Shown in pieces: positions 55,522-64,000 of a stretch of DNA of 64,000 nt (its first letter is position 1; each line of letters starts with the position of its first letter). Under the pieces are notes generated by a model. It did no database searches and was not told where the DNA came from. It worked only from the letters and a program-made list of their open reading frames with translations. Source of the stretch: an uncultured Porphyromonadaceae bacterium (GTDB lineage: Bacteria > Bacteroidota > Bacteroidia > Bacteroidales > Muribaculaceae); the NCBI GenBank assembly GCA_947567425.1, contig CANOLV010000015.1, positions 1 to 64,000 of the forward strand. Direction: 5' to 3'. The translations under genes were made by a program, and so were the position numbers.

Positions 55522-57270
55522 ATGAAAAAGATAATTTCAATAGCTCTATGCTCTTGCGCCATCGCACTGACAAGCTGCGACGACCTCTTTGAGCCTGCGA
55601 TAGAGAACACTCAGGACATCGATGCCATCCATCGTAATCCTAACTATGCCGAAGCTCTGTTGGGCAATGCCTATACTCGTATACCGGGCTATTCGTGGAA
55701 CGATCCAGCCACCGACGACGCCGTCTCCAACGACGCCTCCAACAGCTACCGCAAGATTGCGGCCGGCACATGGACCTCATCCAACAATCCGCTTGATTCC
55801 TGGACCAACTGCCGCTCCGCCATACAGTATATCAACCTGCTGCTCGCCAACGCCGACAATGTCAACTGGGCTGAAGACCCCGTGGCCGCGGCCATGTACT
55901 GCGACCGATTCAAAGGCGAGGCCTACGCGCTCAGGGCATTCTTCATGTACCATCTGCTCCGTGCCCACGGAGGCATGACCGCCGACGGACAGCTCCTCGG
56001 TGTGCCCATCGTCAACGAACCGGAAGGAGCAAGCACCAACTTCAATATTCCGCGCAACACATTCGCCGAATGTCTGCAAGCCATCAAGGACGATGCCGCG
56101 AAAGCGCTCGAGCTGTTGCCGATCGACTATAGCGACACCAAAAATGCCTCCATGGCCTCTAAATACGAAGGTGCCGACAATAGCCACGTCGTACGCGTGT
56201 TCGGCCAGAAATTTTCAGGCCGAATCTCCGGCCGGATCGTCGAGGCCATACTCGCACAGGCTGAACTTCTTGCCGCATCGCCGGCATATCAGGCCTCGGG
56301 CGTGACCTGGGCCGACGCCGCCGATGCATCGGCAAAAGTTCTTGACCGAATCAACGGTCCGCAGGGAATCGACCCAACCGGATGGCACTGGTTCATCAAC
56401 GCCGACGACATCAAGAACCTGACCGACGGCTTGAACGTGCCTGAAATGATCTGGAGAAGCGAGAAGGACAATTCAAACAGTCTTGAGTCAGACAACTTCC
56501 CCCCGACCCTATACGGAAACGGACGCATCAACCCGACCCAGAATCTCGTCGATGCATTCCCTATGGCCAACGGTTATCCGGTAAGACATGCCGACAGCGA
56601 CTTCGACCCGGCAGATCCATACACCGGACGTGACCCGCGTCTGACCTCCTACATCCTCTGCAACGGCAAAGAAGCAGGAACGGCCAACGACATCATCTAT
56701 ACCTCCACCGACGGTGACACGAACGACGGTCTGAACGTGATCAGCACATCGACCCGTACAGGCTACTACCTGAAGAAATTCCTTCGCCAGGATGTTAACT
56801 GCAACCCCTCGAACTCAAACCAGCAGCAGCACTACACTGCCCGCATACGCTACACAGAGATATTCCTCAACTATGCGGAAGCCGCCAACGAGGCATGGGG
56901 CCCGACAGGAACAGGATCGCACGCCTACTCGGCATACGACGTGATCAAGGCCATCCGCTCGCGTGCAGGCGTGGGTACCGACAATGGCGACCCGTATCTT
57001 GAATCGGTCAAGGGCGACAAGGATGCCATGCGTCAGCTCATCCGCAATGAGCGCCGCCTGGAACTCTGCTTCGAGGGATTCCGCTTCTGGGACCTCCGTC
57101 GCTGGAAAGCCGACCTCAACGAGACCGCCAAAGGAATCCAGATAACCGGAACTACATATTCACCGATCGATGTGGACACCCGCAACTACAGGGACTACAT
57201 GATCTACGGACCCATTCCTAACAGCGAGGTGCTTAAGTTCAGCGAACTGAAGCAAAACGCAGGATGGTAA
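55522..57270 (+). CDS. xusD: SusD-like glycan-binding lipoprotein, XusD-type
   Basis: 582 aa. Lipobox LTSC then DDLFEP. SusD motifs: GEAYALRAFFMYHLLRAHGG (about 125-145), YTEIFLNYAEAANEAWG, and RNERRLELCFEGFRFWDLRRWK near the C-terminus. Starts 18 bp after xusC and is its likely partner. Confidence 0.95.
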   Translation: MKKIISIALCSCAIALTSCDDLFEPAIENTQDIDAIHRNPNYAEALLGNAYTRIPGYSWNDPATDDAVSNDASNSYRKIAAGTWTSSNNPLDSWTNCRSAIQYINLLLANADNVNWAEDPVAAAMYCDRFKGEAYALRAFFMYHLLRAHGGMTADGQLLGVPIVNEPEGASTNFNIPRNTFAECLQAIKDDAAKALELLPIDYSDTKNASMASKYEGADNSHVVRVFGQKFSGRISGRIVEAILAQAELLAASPAYQASGVTWADAADASAKVLDRINGPQGIDPTGWHWFINADDIKNLTDGLNVPEMIWRSEKDNSNSLESDNFPPTLYGNGRINPTQNLVDAFPMANGYPVRHADSDFDPADPYTGRDPRLTSYILCNGKEAGTANDIIYTSTDGDTNDGLNVISTSTRTGYYLKKFLRQDVNCNPSNSNQQQHYTARIRYTEIFLNYAEAANEAWGPTGTGSHAYSAYDVIKAIRSRAGVGTDNGDPYLESVKGDKDAMRQLIRNERRLELCFEGFRFWDLRRWKADLNETAKGIQITGTTYSPIDVDTRNYRDYMIYGPIPNSEVLKFSELKQNAGW

Positions 57271-57302
57271 AAAATCTTTAACACTCTAAACTAAGACATT
57301 TC

Positions 57303-58382
57303 ATGAAAAAATCACTTTTTGCAATGATAGCAGTCGGCATGTTAGGAGTCTCTTCATGCAAGAATTCCGACATTGACTTTCCCGACTACGTATATCAGAC
57401 CATCTACTTCGCACAGCAGACTCCCGTCCGCACTATAGTAATCGGAGAAGATGACACCGCGGTCAACGATCTTGACAATCAGCACCAGTTTCAGGTGATG
57501 GCCACGCTCGGAGGCGTGAACGACAACAACAAGTCACGCTCGGTAGATGTGAGGATCGCCCCCGAACTCCTTAACGGCGTCACTTTTGCCGGCGGTAAGG
57601 CTGTCAAAATACTCCCTGACAACTATTATACCCTGTCATCCAACACAATCAACATCCCCAAAGGCAAGGTACGCGGCGGGTCTGTAGTACAGCTGACCGA
57701 CGCTTTCTTTGAAGATGAAGCTTCAGCCGAAGTGACATACGTGCTTCCGATGATTCTGGTCAACGGCAGCGACTCGATCCTTGAAGGTAAAGCCGTAGAA
57801 GGCATCACATCTCCCAACCGCTTCATTGCCTCCGACTGGGAAGTTGCTCCCCAGGACTATCAGCTTCTTGCCGTCAATTACAAAAACCGCTACCACGGCG
57901 TATGGCTGTCGCAAGGCAAGGACGAGATAACCGTCAACGGCAACGTCACTATCAAAGACCGCGACAAGCAGTATTGGGAATATGCCGACACGTGCTGGTT
58001 CTCGACCATAAAGCTTGATGCCAGCCGCCGTCAGTTCTCCCACATAGTCACCACCATCAACGCCACCGGCGAAGAGGTCGACTCACGTCTGAACTGCACA
58101 CTCCGTCTGAACTTCAACGACAACGGCGACATCACCGTGTCGACCACCACTACCGGATGCACCGCCTCCGGCTCAGGCAAGTGGACTTACCACGGTGCCA
58201 AGAAAGCTTGGGGCGACAAGGACCGCGACATGATCACTCTCAACTACGAGTATGAGATACCCTACGTGGCCAACGAGCTTACCAATACCGTGTCGACCTA
58301 TAAAGTGAAGCGCGAGGAGACTTTGGTCATGCGCGACCGTCAGAGCAAATTCGAGACTTTCTCATTTACCTACAACCAGTAA
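57303..58382 (+). CDS. xusE: Surface lipoprotein with DUF1735-like N-terminus, XusE-type
   Basis: 359 aa. Lipobox GVSSC (Cys19). The N-terminal about 150 residues fit the DUF1735-like Ig fold common in surface glycan-binding proteins. The C-terminal about 170 residues are a second beta domain. Position between xusD and the GH10 gene is that of XusE. Probably a surface glycan-binding protein for xylan; binding is inferred. Confidence 0.88.
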   Translation: MKKSLFAMIAVGMLGVSSCKNSDIDFPDYVYQTIYFAQQTPVRTIVIGEDDTAVNDLDNQHQFQVMATLGGVNDNNKSRSVDVRIAPELLNGVTFAGGKAVKILPDNYYTLSSNTINIPKGKVRGGSVVQLTDAFFEDEASAEVTYVLPMILVNGSDSILEGKAVEGITSPNRFIASDWEVAPQDYQLLAVNYKNRYHGVWLSQGKDEITVNGNVTIKDRDKQYWEYADTCWFSTIKLDASRRQFSHIVTTINATGEEVDSRLNCTLRLNFNDNGDITVSTTTTGCTASGSGKWTYHGAKKAWGDKDRDMITLNYEYEIPYVANELTNTVSTYKVKREETLVMRDRQSKFETFSFTYNQ

Positions 58383-58402
58383 ATCCTAAACTCGATTAAA
58401 CA

Positions 58403-60511
58403 ATGAAATTATTAAATATCATATCATCCATGGCCATGTCGTCAATACTTTTGACGGCATGCGCCGATACGGACATCACCGACATCACCGTCGACAAGCC
58501 GGCCTCAATGGAGACCAATCCGGTCATCGACGCATACGGACCGCTGAAGTCGTACATCGACCGCTCGGCACATCCCGACTTCAAACTCGGAGGTGCGCTC
58601 GAAGCCGGCGACTATAACAAAATCGGAATCGTTTGGCGTCTTGCCAACGAAAATTTCGACGAACTTACCGCCGGAAACCACATGAAGTACAGCTTCTGCG
58701 TGGGAGCCGACGGAACGATGAACTTCTCCGAAGTACAGAAATTTGTCAAAAACGCATCAGCCGCCGGACTCTCTATCTACGGACATACCCTGATGTGGCA
58801 TGCGCAACAGCAGAACAAATACCTCAACGGACTGATTGCCGACGATGAAATAGATGTTGATCCAAACGAAAAGACAGAAGTCATCGACAACACGACCACC
58901 TATGCCGGACTGTCGGAATTTCCATATTTCGTAATGGATTATAAACCAGACATAATAGATGGCATATTGACAAGTGAGTATCCGGGGAAATGGTACCAGT
59001 ACTTTGTGTCTGACGGCCTGTCGTTCGTACCAGGCACCACCTACACGGTAACCGCTAAAATGCGTGGAAGCAAAGCCGGGTCACTAAAGGCGCAACTTGG
59101 AAACTGGGGTGCCCTCGTCACTAATCCCATCTCTTTCACCGACGAATGGTCAGAAGTTTCAGCAACTTTCGATGGCATAACGTCAGAGAACGGATTCATA
59201 GTTTTCCAACCTGAAAATTTTGACGGTAAGATCGAGATTGAGTGGGTACGTCTCTCTCACTTTGAGAATCCAGCCGTGTCAGTCGATGTAGAAGACTACC
59301 GTATAAATTATGGTGACTATGATAAATTCCCATTCTACGTGATGGGTTATGAACCGGAGTTCCGCGACGGACTCATGTGTTCGTCAAATCCTGGAGGTTG
59401 GTATCAATATTTCGCCGGCGACAACGTCAAGACCGAAATAGGCAATAATTACAAAGTCAACGTCAAAATCCGCTCATCAAAAGCCGGTTCATTCAATGTC
59501 AACATGGGTAACTGGGATAGTGCAGTATCAGGAACGCTCAATGTCAGCACTGAATGGGAAGTACAGACCGTAAAGATGAACAACGTTCCTGCAAGCAGTT
59601 GCTTTGTGATCTTCCAGCCCGGAGGTTTTGACGGTGACCTCGAAATGGAATGGCTCACAGTCACCCATGAGGAGGCTATGAACACCATACCAAAGACTCC
59701 GGAGGAAAAATACGACATTCTTTCCGCCGAGCTTTACCGCTGGATCGACGGTATGATGGAGGCATGCGAAGGACAGGTCGTGGCATGGGACGTAACCAAT
59801 GAAGTGATGTCCGGATCAGACCAGGACGGCGACGGATTCTACGAACCTTGGTCAAGCTCCAACACCGACGACCAATTCAAGGCCGACAACTTCATCTGGC
59901 GCGACTATCTGGGCGAACTCGACGTGGTGCGTCTGCCCGTGAAATATGCCCGCGAATGCTTCGAGAAACACGGTGGAGACCCGAGCAAACTCAAGCTGTT
60001 TGTCAACGACTACAACCTTGAGAGCGACTGGGACAACAACGCCAAAGTCAGATCATACGCCCACTGGATCACCAAATGGGAAGAAGAGGAAGGTGTGGTC
60101 ATCGACGGTGTGTCGACTCAAATGCACATCAGCTACTTCGAAAACGAGCAGGCCCTTGAAGGCAAAAAGAAGCATATCAAGCAGATGTTTGAGATCATGG
60201 CCGCCACTGGCAAGCTGGTCCGTGTGTCGGAACTCGACATGGGCTACGTGGATGCAAACGGCGTATCGCTCAAAACTCCCGAACTTACCGAAGAGCAGCA
60301 TAAGGCCATGGCCGACTACTACAAGTGGATCATACAGACTTACTTTGAAGTGGTTCCGGTCAATCAGCAGTACGGCATCTGCCAGTGGTGCATCACCGAC
60401 TCGCCGGAGTCATCCGGATGGCGTGGTGGCGAACCCGTCGGACTTTGGGATCTCGACTTCAACCGCAAATGGTCGTACACCGGATTTGCCGACGGCCTGG
60501 CCGGTAAATGA
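58403..60511 (+). CDS. xyn10C: GH10 endo-xylanase interrupted by two CBMs, Xyn10C-type
   Basis: 702 aa lipoprotein (lipobox LLTAC). The GH10 barrel starts at about 45 (FKLGGALEAGDYNK; YGHTLMWHAQQQ) and is interrupted at about 165-425 by two related CBM4/22-like domains: FPYFVMDYKPD...WYQYF and FPFYVMGYEPE...WYQYF. GH10 resumes with acid/base E467 (VAWDVTNEV) and nucleophile E610 (VRVSELDMGY). Endo-cleaves xylan at the cell surface. Last gene of unit C; a terminator follows at 60585. Confidence 0.96.
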   Translation: MKLLNIISSMAMSSILLTACADTDITDITVDKPASMETNPVIDAYGPLKSYIDRSAHPDFKLGGALEAGDYNKIGIVWRLANENFDELTAGNHMKYSFCVGADGTMNFSEVQKFVKNASAAGLSIYGHTLMWHAQQQNKYLNGLIADDEIDVDPNEKTEVIDNTTTYAGLSEFPYFVMDYKPDIIDGILTSEYPGKWYQYFVSDGLSFVPGTTYTVTAKMRGSKAGSLKAQLGNWGALVTNPISFTDEWSEVSATFDGITSENGFIVFQPENFDGKIEIEWVRLSHFENPAVSVDVEDYRINYGDYDKFPFYVMGYEPEFRDGLMCSSNPGGWYQYFAGDNVKTEIGNNYKVNVKIRSSKAGSFNVNMGNWDSAVSGTLNVSTEWEVQTVKMNNVPASSCFVIFQPGGFDGDLEMEWLTVTHEEAMNTIPKTPEEKYDILSAELYRWIDGMMEACEGQVVAWDVTNEVMSGSDQDGDGFYEPWSSSNTDDQFKADNFIWRDYLGELDVVRLPVKYARECFEKHGGDPSKLKLFVNDYNLESDWDNNAKVRSYAHWITKWEEEEGVVIDGVSTQMHISYFENEQALEGKKKHIKQMFEIMAATGKLVRVSELDMGYVDANGVSLKTPELTEEQHKAMADYYKWIIQTYFEVVPVNQQYGICQWCITDSPESSGWRGGEPVGLWDLDFNRKWSYTGFADGLAGK

Positions 60512-60540
60512 TATTTGAAAAATTTTTAATAACATCCACT

Positions 60541-60575
60541 TTTGCTCGCAATTGCGAGAATAACATTTAAATTTG
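60541..60575 (+). promoter_or_regulatory. Candidate promoter with a palindrome in its spacer
   Basis: TTTG (60541-60544) and TAAATTTG (60568-60575), a perfect -7, separated by 23 bp, slightly longer than usual. The spacer holds the palindrome CTCGCAATTGCGAG (60545-60558), where a repressor could block RNA polymerase. Followed 9 nt later by the hairpin at 60585. Confidence 0.45.
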
Positions 60576-60584
60576 TGCATCTAT

Positions 60585-60622
60585 ACTATAAAGCCCGCTG
60601 GGAAGTGGGCTTTATAGTTTTA
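60585..60622 (+). terminator. Intrinsic terminator or attenuator after xyn10C
   Basis: Perfect 12 bp stem ACTATAAAGCCC (60585-60596) with 60607-60618, 10 nt loop, then TTTTAAT. Ends the xus operon, but it also lies just downstream of a -7 box and upstream of the next GH43 gene. Confidence 0.88.
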
Positions 60623-60661
60623 ATCAATCGAATTCACTAAATTAACAAACAATATTATCAC

Positions 60662-62041
60662 ATGGAACTAAGAAGAATAATTCCCATCATGGGCTCGCTC
60701 ATAGCTTTCGGACTCTCGTCGTCGGCACAGAATCCGGTCATACAGACCTGCTTCACCACCGACCCTGCCCCGATGGTACACAACGACACTTTGTACATAT
60801 ACACCGGACACGACGAGGACGGAGCCGACTTTTTCTGGATGCAGGAATGGAGAGTCTATTCCACCACCGACATGGCAAACTGGACCGACCACGGATCGCC
60901 GCTCGCCATAGAAGACTTCACATGGGGCGACGACAGGGCCTGGGCACCGCAGTGCGTCGAGCGCAACGGCAAATTTTATTTCTATGTGCCCCTGCATTCC
61001 AAGCTGACAGGAGGAATGGCCATAGGCGTAGCTGTAGGCGACTCTCCGACTGGCCCTTTCAAGGATGCATTAGGCAAACCGCTATTTGATAATGGAAGCT
61101 GGGACAACATCGACCCGACCGTGTTCATCGACGACGACGGACAGGCCTACATCTATTGGGGAAATCCACGGATATATTACGCCAAACTGAACCCCGACAT
61201 GATATCCATAGACGGAGAGGTCGGCGAAATCATTCAAACAGAGGAATCATTCGGTGCTCCGGATCCCGGCAAGCGCGTGAAAGACGCCAAATACCGCGAC
61301 ATTTACACCGAAGGACCCTGGTTCTACAAACGGGGAGGAAAGTACTATCTCCTTTACGCCGCCGGAGGGGTACCTGAACATATCGCATACTCTATGAGCG
61401 ATTCGCCCACAGGTCCGTGGAAATATATGGGTGAGATAATGCCGCTACAGGACACCGGCTCATTCACCAACCACTGTGGCGTAACCGACTATAAGGACCG
61501 GTCATACTTTTTCTACCATACTGGCAAACTACCGCGCGGAGGCGGATTCGCACGCAGTGTGGCAGTCGAAGAATTCAAATACAATCCCGACGGCACATTT
61601 CCCACCATTAACGCCACGGCCGAGGGCGTCAAGCCGGTAGCCACGCTCAATCCTTACAAACGCGTCGAAGCAGAGACCATGGCGTTCTCCTCCGGCGTAG
61701 GCTCAGAGCAGAATGCAAAAACCGGTGTCTACGTCTCAGACATCCACAACGGCGACTACATAAAAGTGGCAAACGTAGATTTCTCCTCCAAAAAGCCTGA
61801 ATCGTTTGGTGCAATGGCGGCGAGCGCGCTCCGAGGCGGAACCATCGAAGTCCGTATGGACAGTATCGACGGTCCGGTAGTGGCTTCTCTCGACATTGCA
61901 GGAACCGGAGGCTGGGAAAGCTGGATGTATTCAGAATCCCCCTTGAAAGCCGAAGTGACAGGGACACACGACATATACTTCCTGTTCAAAGGACGCAAAG
62001 GCCCCAAATTATTCAATCTTGATTATTGGACTTTCAAATGA
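60662..62041 (+). CDS. GH43 arabinofuranosidase/xylosidase with C-terminal CBM6
   Basis: 459 aa, signal peptide of about 23 residues (SSSAQ). Propeller at about 25-320: DPAPMVHNDTLYIYTG (base), NIDPTVFIDDDG (modulator) and YTEGPWFYKRG (acid). CBM6 at about 330-459: RVEAETMAF opening, AKTGVYVSDIHNGDYIKV, and LFKGRKGPKLFNLDYWTF end. Likely secreted or periplasmic and acts on arabinoxylan. The SGNH esterase begins 10 bp later. Confidence 0.93.
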   Translation: MELRRIIPIMGSLIAFGLSSSAQNPVIQTCFTTDPAPMVHNDTLYIYTGHDEDGADFFWMQEWRVYSTTDMANWTDHGSPLAIEDFTWGDDRAWAPQCVERNGKFYFYVPLHSKLTGGMAIGVAVGDSPTGPFKDALGKPLFDNGSWDNIDPTVFIDDDGQAYIYWGNPRIYYAKLNPDMISIDGEVGEIIQTEESFGAPDPGKRVKDAKYRDIYTEGPWFYKRGGKYYLLYAAGGVPEHIAYSMSDSPTGPWKYMGEIMPLQDTGSFTNHCGVTDYKDRSYFFYHTGKLPRGGGFARSVAVEEFKYNPDGTFPTINATAEGVKPVATLNPYKRVEAETMAFSSGVGSEQNAKTGVYVSDIHNGDYIKVANVDFSSKKPESFGAMAASALRGGTIEVRMDSIDGPVVASLDIAGTGGWESWMYSESPLKAEVTGTHDIYFLFKGRKGPKLFNLDYWTFK

Positions 62042-62051
62042 CACATAAAAA

Positions 62052-63515
62052 ATGATGAGACGCATCCTAAGACCGATTATTTCGATCGCCCTCATAAGTT
62101 CTGCCGTTACCAACGCCGTGGCACAGGACCCCAACTTCCACATATACCTCTGCATCGGACAGTCGAACATGGAGGGCAACGCTCCCGTCGAACCTCAGGA
62201 CAGAACCGACGTACCGGAGCGGTTTAAAGTGATGTCAACTGTCGACTACACCAATCCTCTCCGCGAGAAAGGCCAATGGTACACCGCCGTTCCTCCGTTG
62301 GTAAGGGAAAACACCGGCCTGACACCGATGGACTATTTCGGACGCACCATGGTCGACAATCTTCCTGAAGAGGTGACCGTAGGCGTGGTTCCGGTGGCAA
62401 TAGGAGGATGCAAGATCGAGCATCTTGACAAGGACTTCGACCCTGCTACGCTCGCCAGCGAGGCAGGTTGGTTTCAGTCATTTATGGCCAATTATGACAA
62501 CCGTCCATACGCCCGCCTGATCGAATGCGCCAGAAAGGCCCAGACTCAGGGAGTCATCAAAGGCATTCTCTTACATCAAGGAGAGTCAAACACCAACGAC
62601 CAGCAGTGGCCGTCCAAAGTAAAGAAAGTTTATGACGACATTCTGAACGACCTCGGACTAAATGCCGCAGACGTGCCTCTACTTGCCGGAGAAGTCGTAA
62701 CCACCGGTGAGGGAGGTGTATGCGGTTCCATGAACTCCATCATCGACGCCCTGCCGCAGACAATCCCTACGGCCCATGTGATCTCCGCCGGAGGTCTTCC
62801 CCAAAAAGGCGACGGGCTTCACTTCACCGCCCATGCCTACAGAGTGCTCGGATGCCGGTATGCCGTGGCGATGCTCGCCACCATGGGCATTAACGACCCC
62901 AATGTCGAATACTCCGAAGACGAACCGTTCGTTCCCGATCCCGATCCATCGGACGGCGACTTTTCCTTCGACCTGAACACATTTAACCCGTCGATATGGG
63001 AGACCGGCACTTTCAATGCCTCAGACAGCACTTTCGTTGCCGGACAGTATGGGTTCGGAGGGTGGCAATACAACAAGCCAATCGACCTTTCCGGTTACAA
63101 ATACATTGTCGCCGTACTTGCCGAACCAGAGAGCAACGGTGTGGAGTTCAAGGTCTTTGACACGCCAAGCTACTGGGAGGTTCCCTACGCGGCTAAGTTC
63201 AACGGAGGCACTCTCATAGTGGCTGAGCTTGACGGAATGATGAAGAATCTCGAATTCGGCATACAAGCCCTCGACACCTCCAGAATATACCGCGTAGGAT
63301 TCTGGGCATACGGGGGCAAGCCTATACGGATCAAACATGTATATGCCACCAACAGCGATCCTTACAGCCTCGCACTGACCTTAATGCAGGATGAAGCGGC
63401 CGGTCAGGCCGTATTCGATCTGACAGGTCGAAAAGTGGCTACTTCCGACCGTAAGCAAAGCCTCGCACAAGGTATTTACATATCTGCCGGAAGGAAAATC
63501 GCTGTCGGAAGATAA
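62052..63515 (+). CDS. SGNH acetylesterase (sialate O-acetylesterase/CE6-like) with C-terminal module
   Basis: 487 aa; start could be the second ATG. Signal peptide of about 24 residues. SGNH/SASA hydrolase at about 28-280: nucleophile S38 in CIGQSNMEG, LLHQGESNTND block, catalytic D254 and H257 in KGDGLHFTAHAY. Residues about 303-445 match the C-terminal module of the GH5 enzyme (FNPSIWETGTF; YGFGGWQY; IDLSGYKY). A VFDLTG...GIYISAG tail resembles a T9SS sorting signal. Likely deacetylates xylan. Confidence 0.9.
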   Translation: MMRRILRPIISIALISSAVTNAVAQDPNFHIYLCIGQSNMEGNAPVEPQDRTDVPERFKVMSTVDYTNPLREKGQWYTAVPPLVRENTGLTPMDYFGRTMVDNLPEEVTVGVVPVAIGGCKIEHLDKDFDPATLASEAGWFQSFMANYDNRPYARLIECARKAQTQGVIKGILLHQGESNTNDQQWPSKVKKVYDDILNDLGLNAADVPLLAGEVVTTGEGGVCGSMNSIIDALPQTIPTAHVISAGGLPQKGDGLHFTAHAYRVLGCRYAVAMLATMGINDPNVEYSEDEPFVPDPDPSDGDFSFDLNTFNPSIWETGTFNASDSTFVAGQYGFGGWQYNKPIDLSGYKYIVAVLAEPESNGVEFKVFDTPSYWEVPYAAKFNGGTLIVAELDGMMKNLEFGIQALDTSRIYRVGFWAYGGKPIRIKHVYATNSDPYSLALTLMQDEAAGQAVFDLTGRKVATSDRKQSLAQGIYISAGRKIAVGR

Positions 63516-63554
63516 AACGCCCCCTGCTTTTACATTTTTTAAGCTTTAAATCAC

Positions 63555-63562
63555 TATCTTTG
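63555..63562 (+). promoter_or_regulatory. -7 box of the final GH97 unit
   Basis: TATCTTTG, perfect match to TAnnTTTG, 10 nt before the hairpin at 63573 and 69 nt before the GH97 start. No clear -33. Confidence 0.5.
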
Positions 63563-63572
63563 TAAATACAAT

Positions 63573-63608
63573 GGCTGATTCTGCCATAGCCGAATCAGCC
63601 TGTTTTTT
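63573..63608 (+). terminator. Hairpin and U-tract between esterase and GH97 (terminator/attenuator)
   Basis: Perfect 9 bp stem GGCTGATTC (63573-63581) with GAATCAGCC (63592-63600), 10 nt loop, then TGTTTTTT. Located after a -7 box and before the GH97 gene. Confidence 0.85.
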
Positions 63609-63631
63609 AACCTTATTCAATAACAATCGAA

Positions 63632-64000
63632 ATGAAACATAGTGTTTACTTAGCGGCAGTCTGCGCGATAATCTGCAATTCCGCCACCGGACTCGCGGCA
63701 GACCACACCCTTACAAGTCCCGACGGACGCATTGCTGTTGAAATCAACGATAACGGAGGCACTCCGTCATACTCCGTGACATACGATGGAAAGACATTCA
63801 TAATGCCGTCGCACCTCGGCCTTCAGACAAACGGCGCAGACCTCTCATCCGGGCTTACACTCTCTGAAATATCGCCTGTGGAAAAAATCAGCGACCGCTA
63901 TACACTTACGAATACTAAAAAAAGCGACATCGACGTATCGGCCAACCGCGCTGTATATACATTCAGCAAGGACGGCAAAAAGGTGATGGCCGTCACCTTC
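63632..64000 (+). CDS. GH97 glycosidase, 5' part only
   Basis: 123 codons visible from the ATG at 63632; it runs off the window. Signal peptide (ends GLAA) followed by the GH97 N-terminal sandwich: HTLTSPDGRIAVEIND and PSYSVTYDGK are close to the start of the GH97 at 5396-7561. The catalytic part is not in view, so retaining or inverting cannot be decided. In xylan loci GH97 enzymes often remove alpha-linked side sugars. Confidence 0.9.
   Translation, partial: MKHSVYLAAVCAIICNSATGLAADHTLTSPDGRIAVEINDNGGTPSYSVTYDGKTFIMPSHLGLQTNGADLSSGLTLSEISPVEKISDRYTLTNTKKSDIDVSANRAVYTFSKDGKKVMAVTF

Overview
The window is about 64 kb from a Bacteroidota chromosome. Evidence is the many TAnnTTTG (-7) promoter boxes, SusC/SusD pairs, a tmRNA tag of GENNYALAA, and SpII lipoproteins in the Bacteroidales style. 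Gene content and the tandem xylan locus fit Bacteroidales, perhaps Muribaculaceae; the family level is inference only.

Layout. 1-5.3 kb: tRNA-Tyr and tRNA-Thr on the minus strand, an aminopeptidase P, a gamma-carbonic-anhydrase-like protein, two cell-envelope proteins and an OmpA-type lipoprotein. 5.4-10.8 kb: a SusB-like GH97 and a GH3 on the minus strand. 11-21.6 kb: AI-2E-type permease, ResB-CcsA cytochrome c assembly pair, DnaQ-like exonuclease, large FAD/Fe-S oxidase, AraC regulator with a CMD-cupin protein, M50 protease, flavin reductase. 21.9-29.4 kb: a small uncharacterised operon, an HxlR-UvrA2 operon divergent from a cupin, a GNAT and a MATE pump. 29.5-36.4 kb: accessory DNA downstream of ssrA, with an AraC regulator, HxlR, NTF2-like and hipBA remnants, two GNATs, a lipoprotein and a probable group II intron remnant. 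36.4-38.2 kb: tmRNA (ssrA) and an ECF sigma/anti-sigma-like pair.

38.3-64 kb is a xylan-utilisation locus: CE1-like esterase (minus), GH43-GH5 (unit A), GH43 (unit B), then unit C: GH43-xusA-xusB-xusC-xusD-xusE-xyn10C. A GH43-CBM6 and an SGNH acetylesterase follow, and the window ends inside a second GH97. Functionally, the XusB/D lipoproteins and the GH10 xylanase would bind and cut xylan at the surface, XusA/C would import the products, and GH43, esterase, GH5 and GH97 enzymes would remove side chains and finish depolymerisation.

The most notable observation is regulatory. Units A, B and C each carry four TGTTAC-like hexamers spaced exactly 21 bp apart, and the last hexamer ends exactly 32 bp before the -7 box in all three. 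The odd hexamers also carry A[A/G]AGA six bases downstream. This looks like a two-dimer AraC/HTCS-type operator that defines the xylan regulon; the regulator itself is not in the window. Two later units, before the GH43-CBM6 gene and the final GH97, instead show a -7 box followed about 10 nt later by an intrinsic-terminator hairpin.
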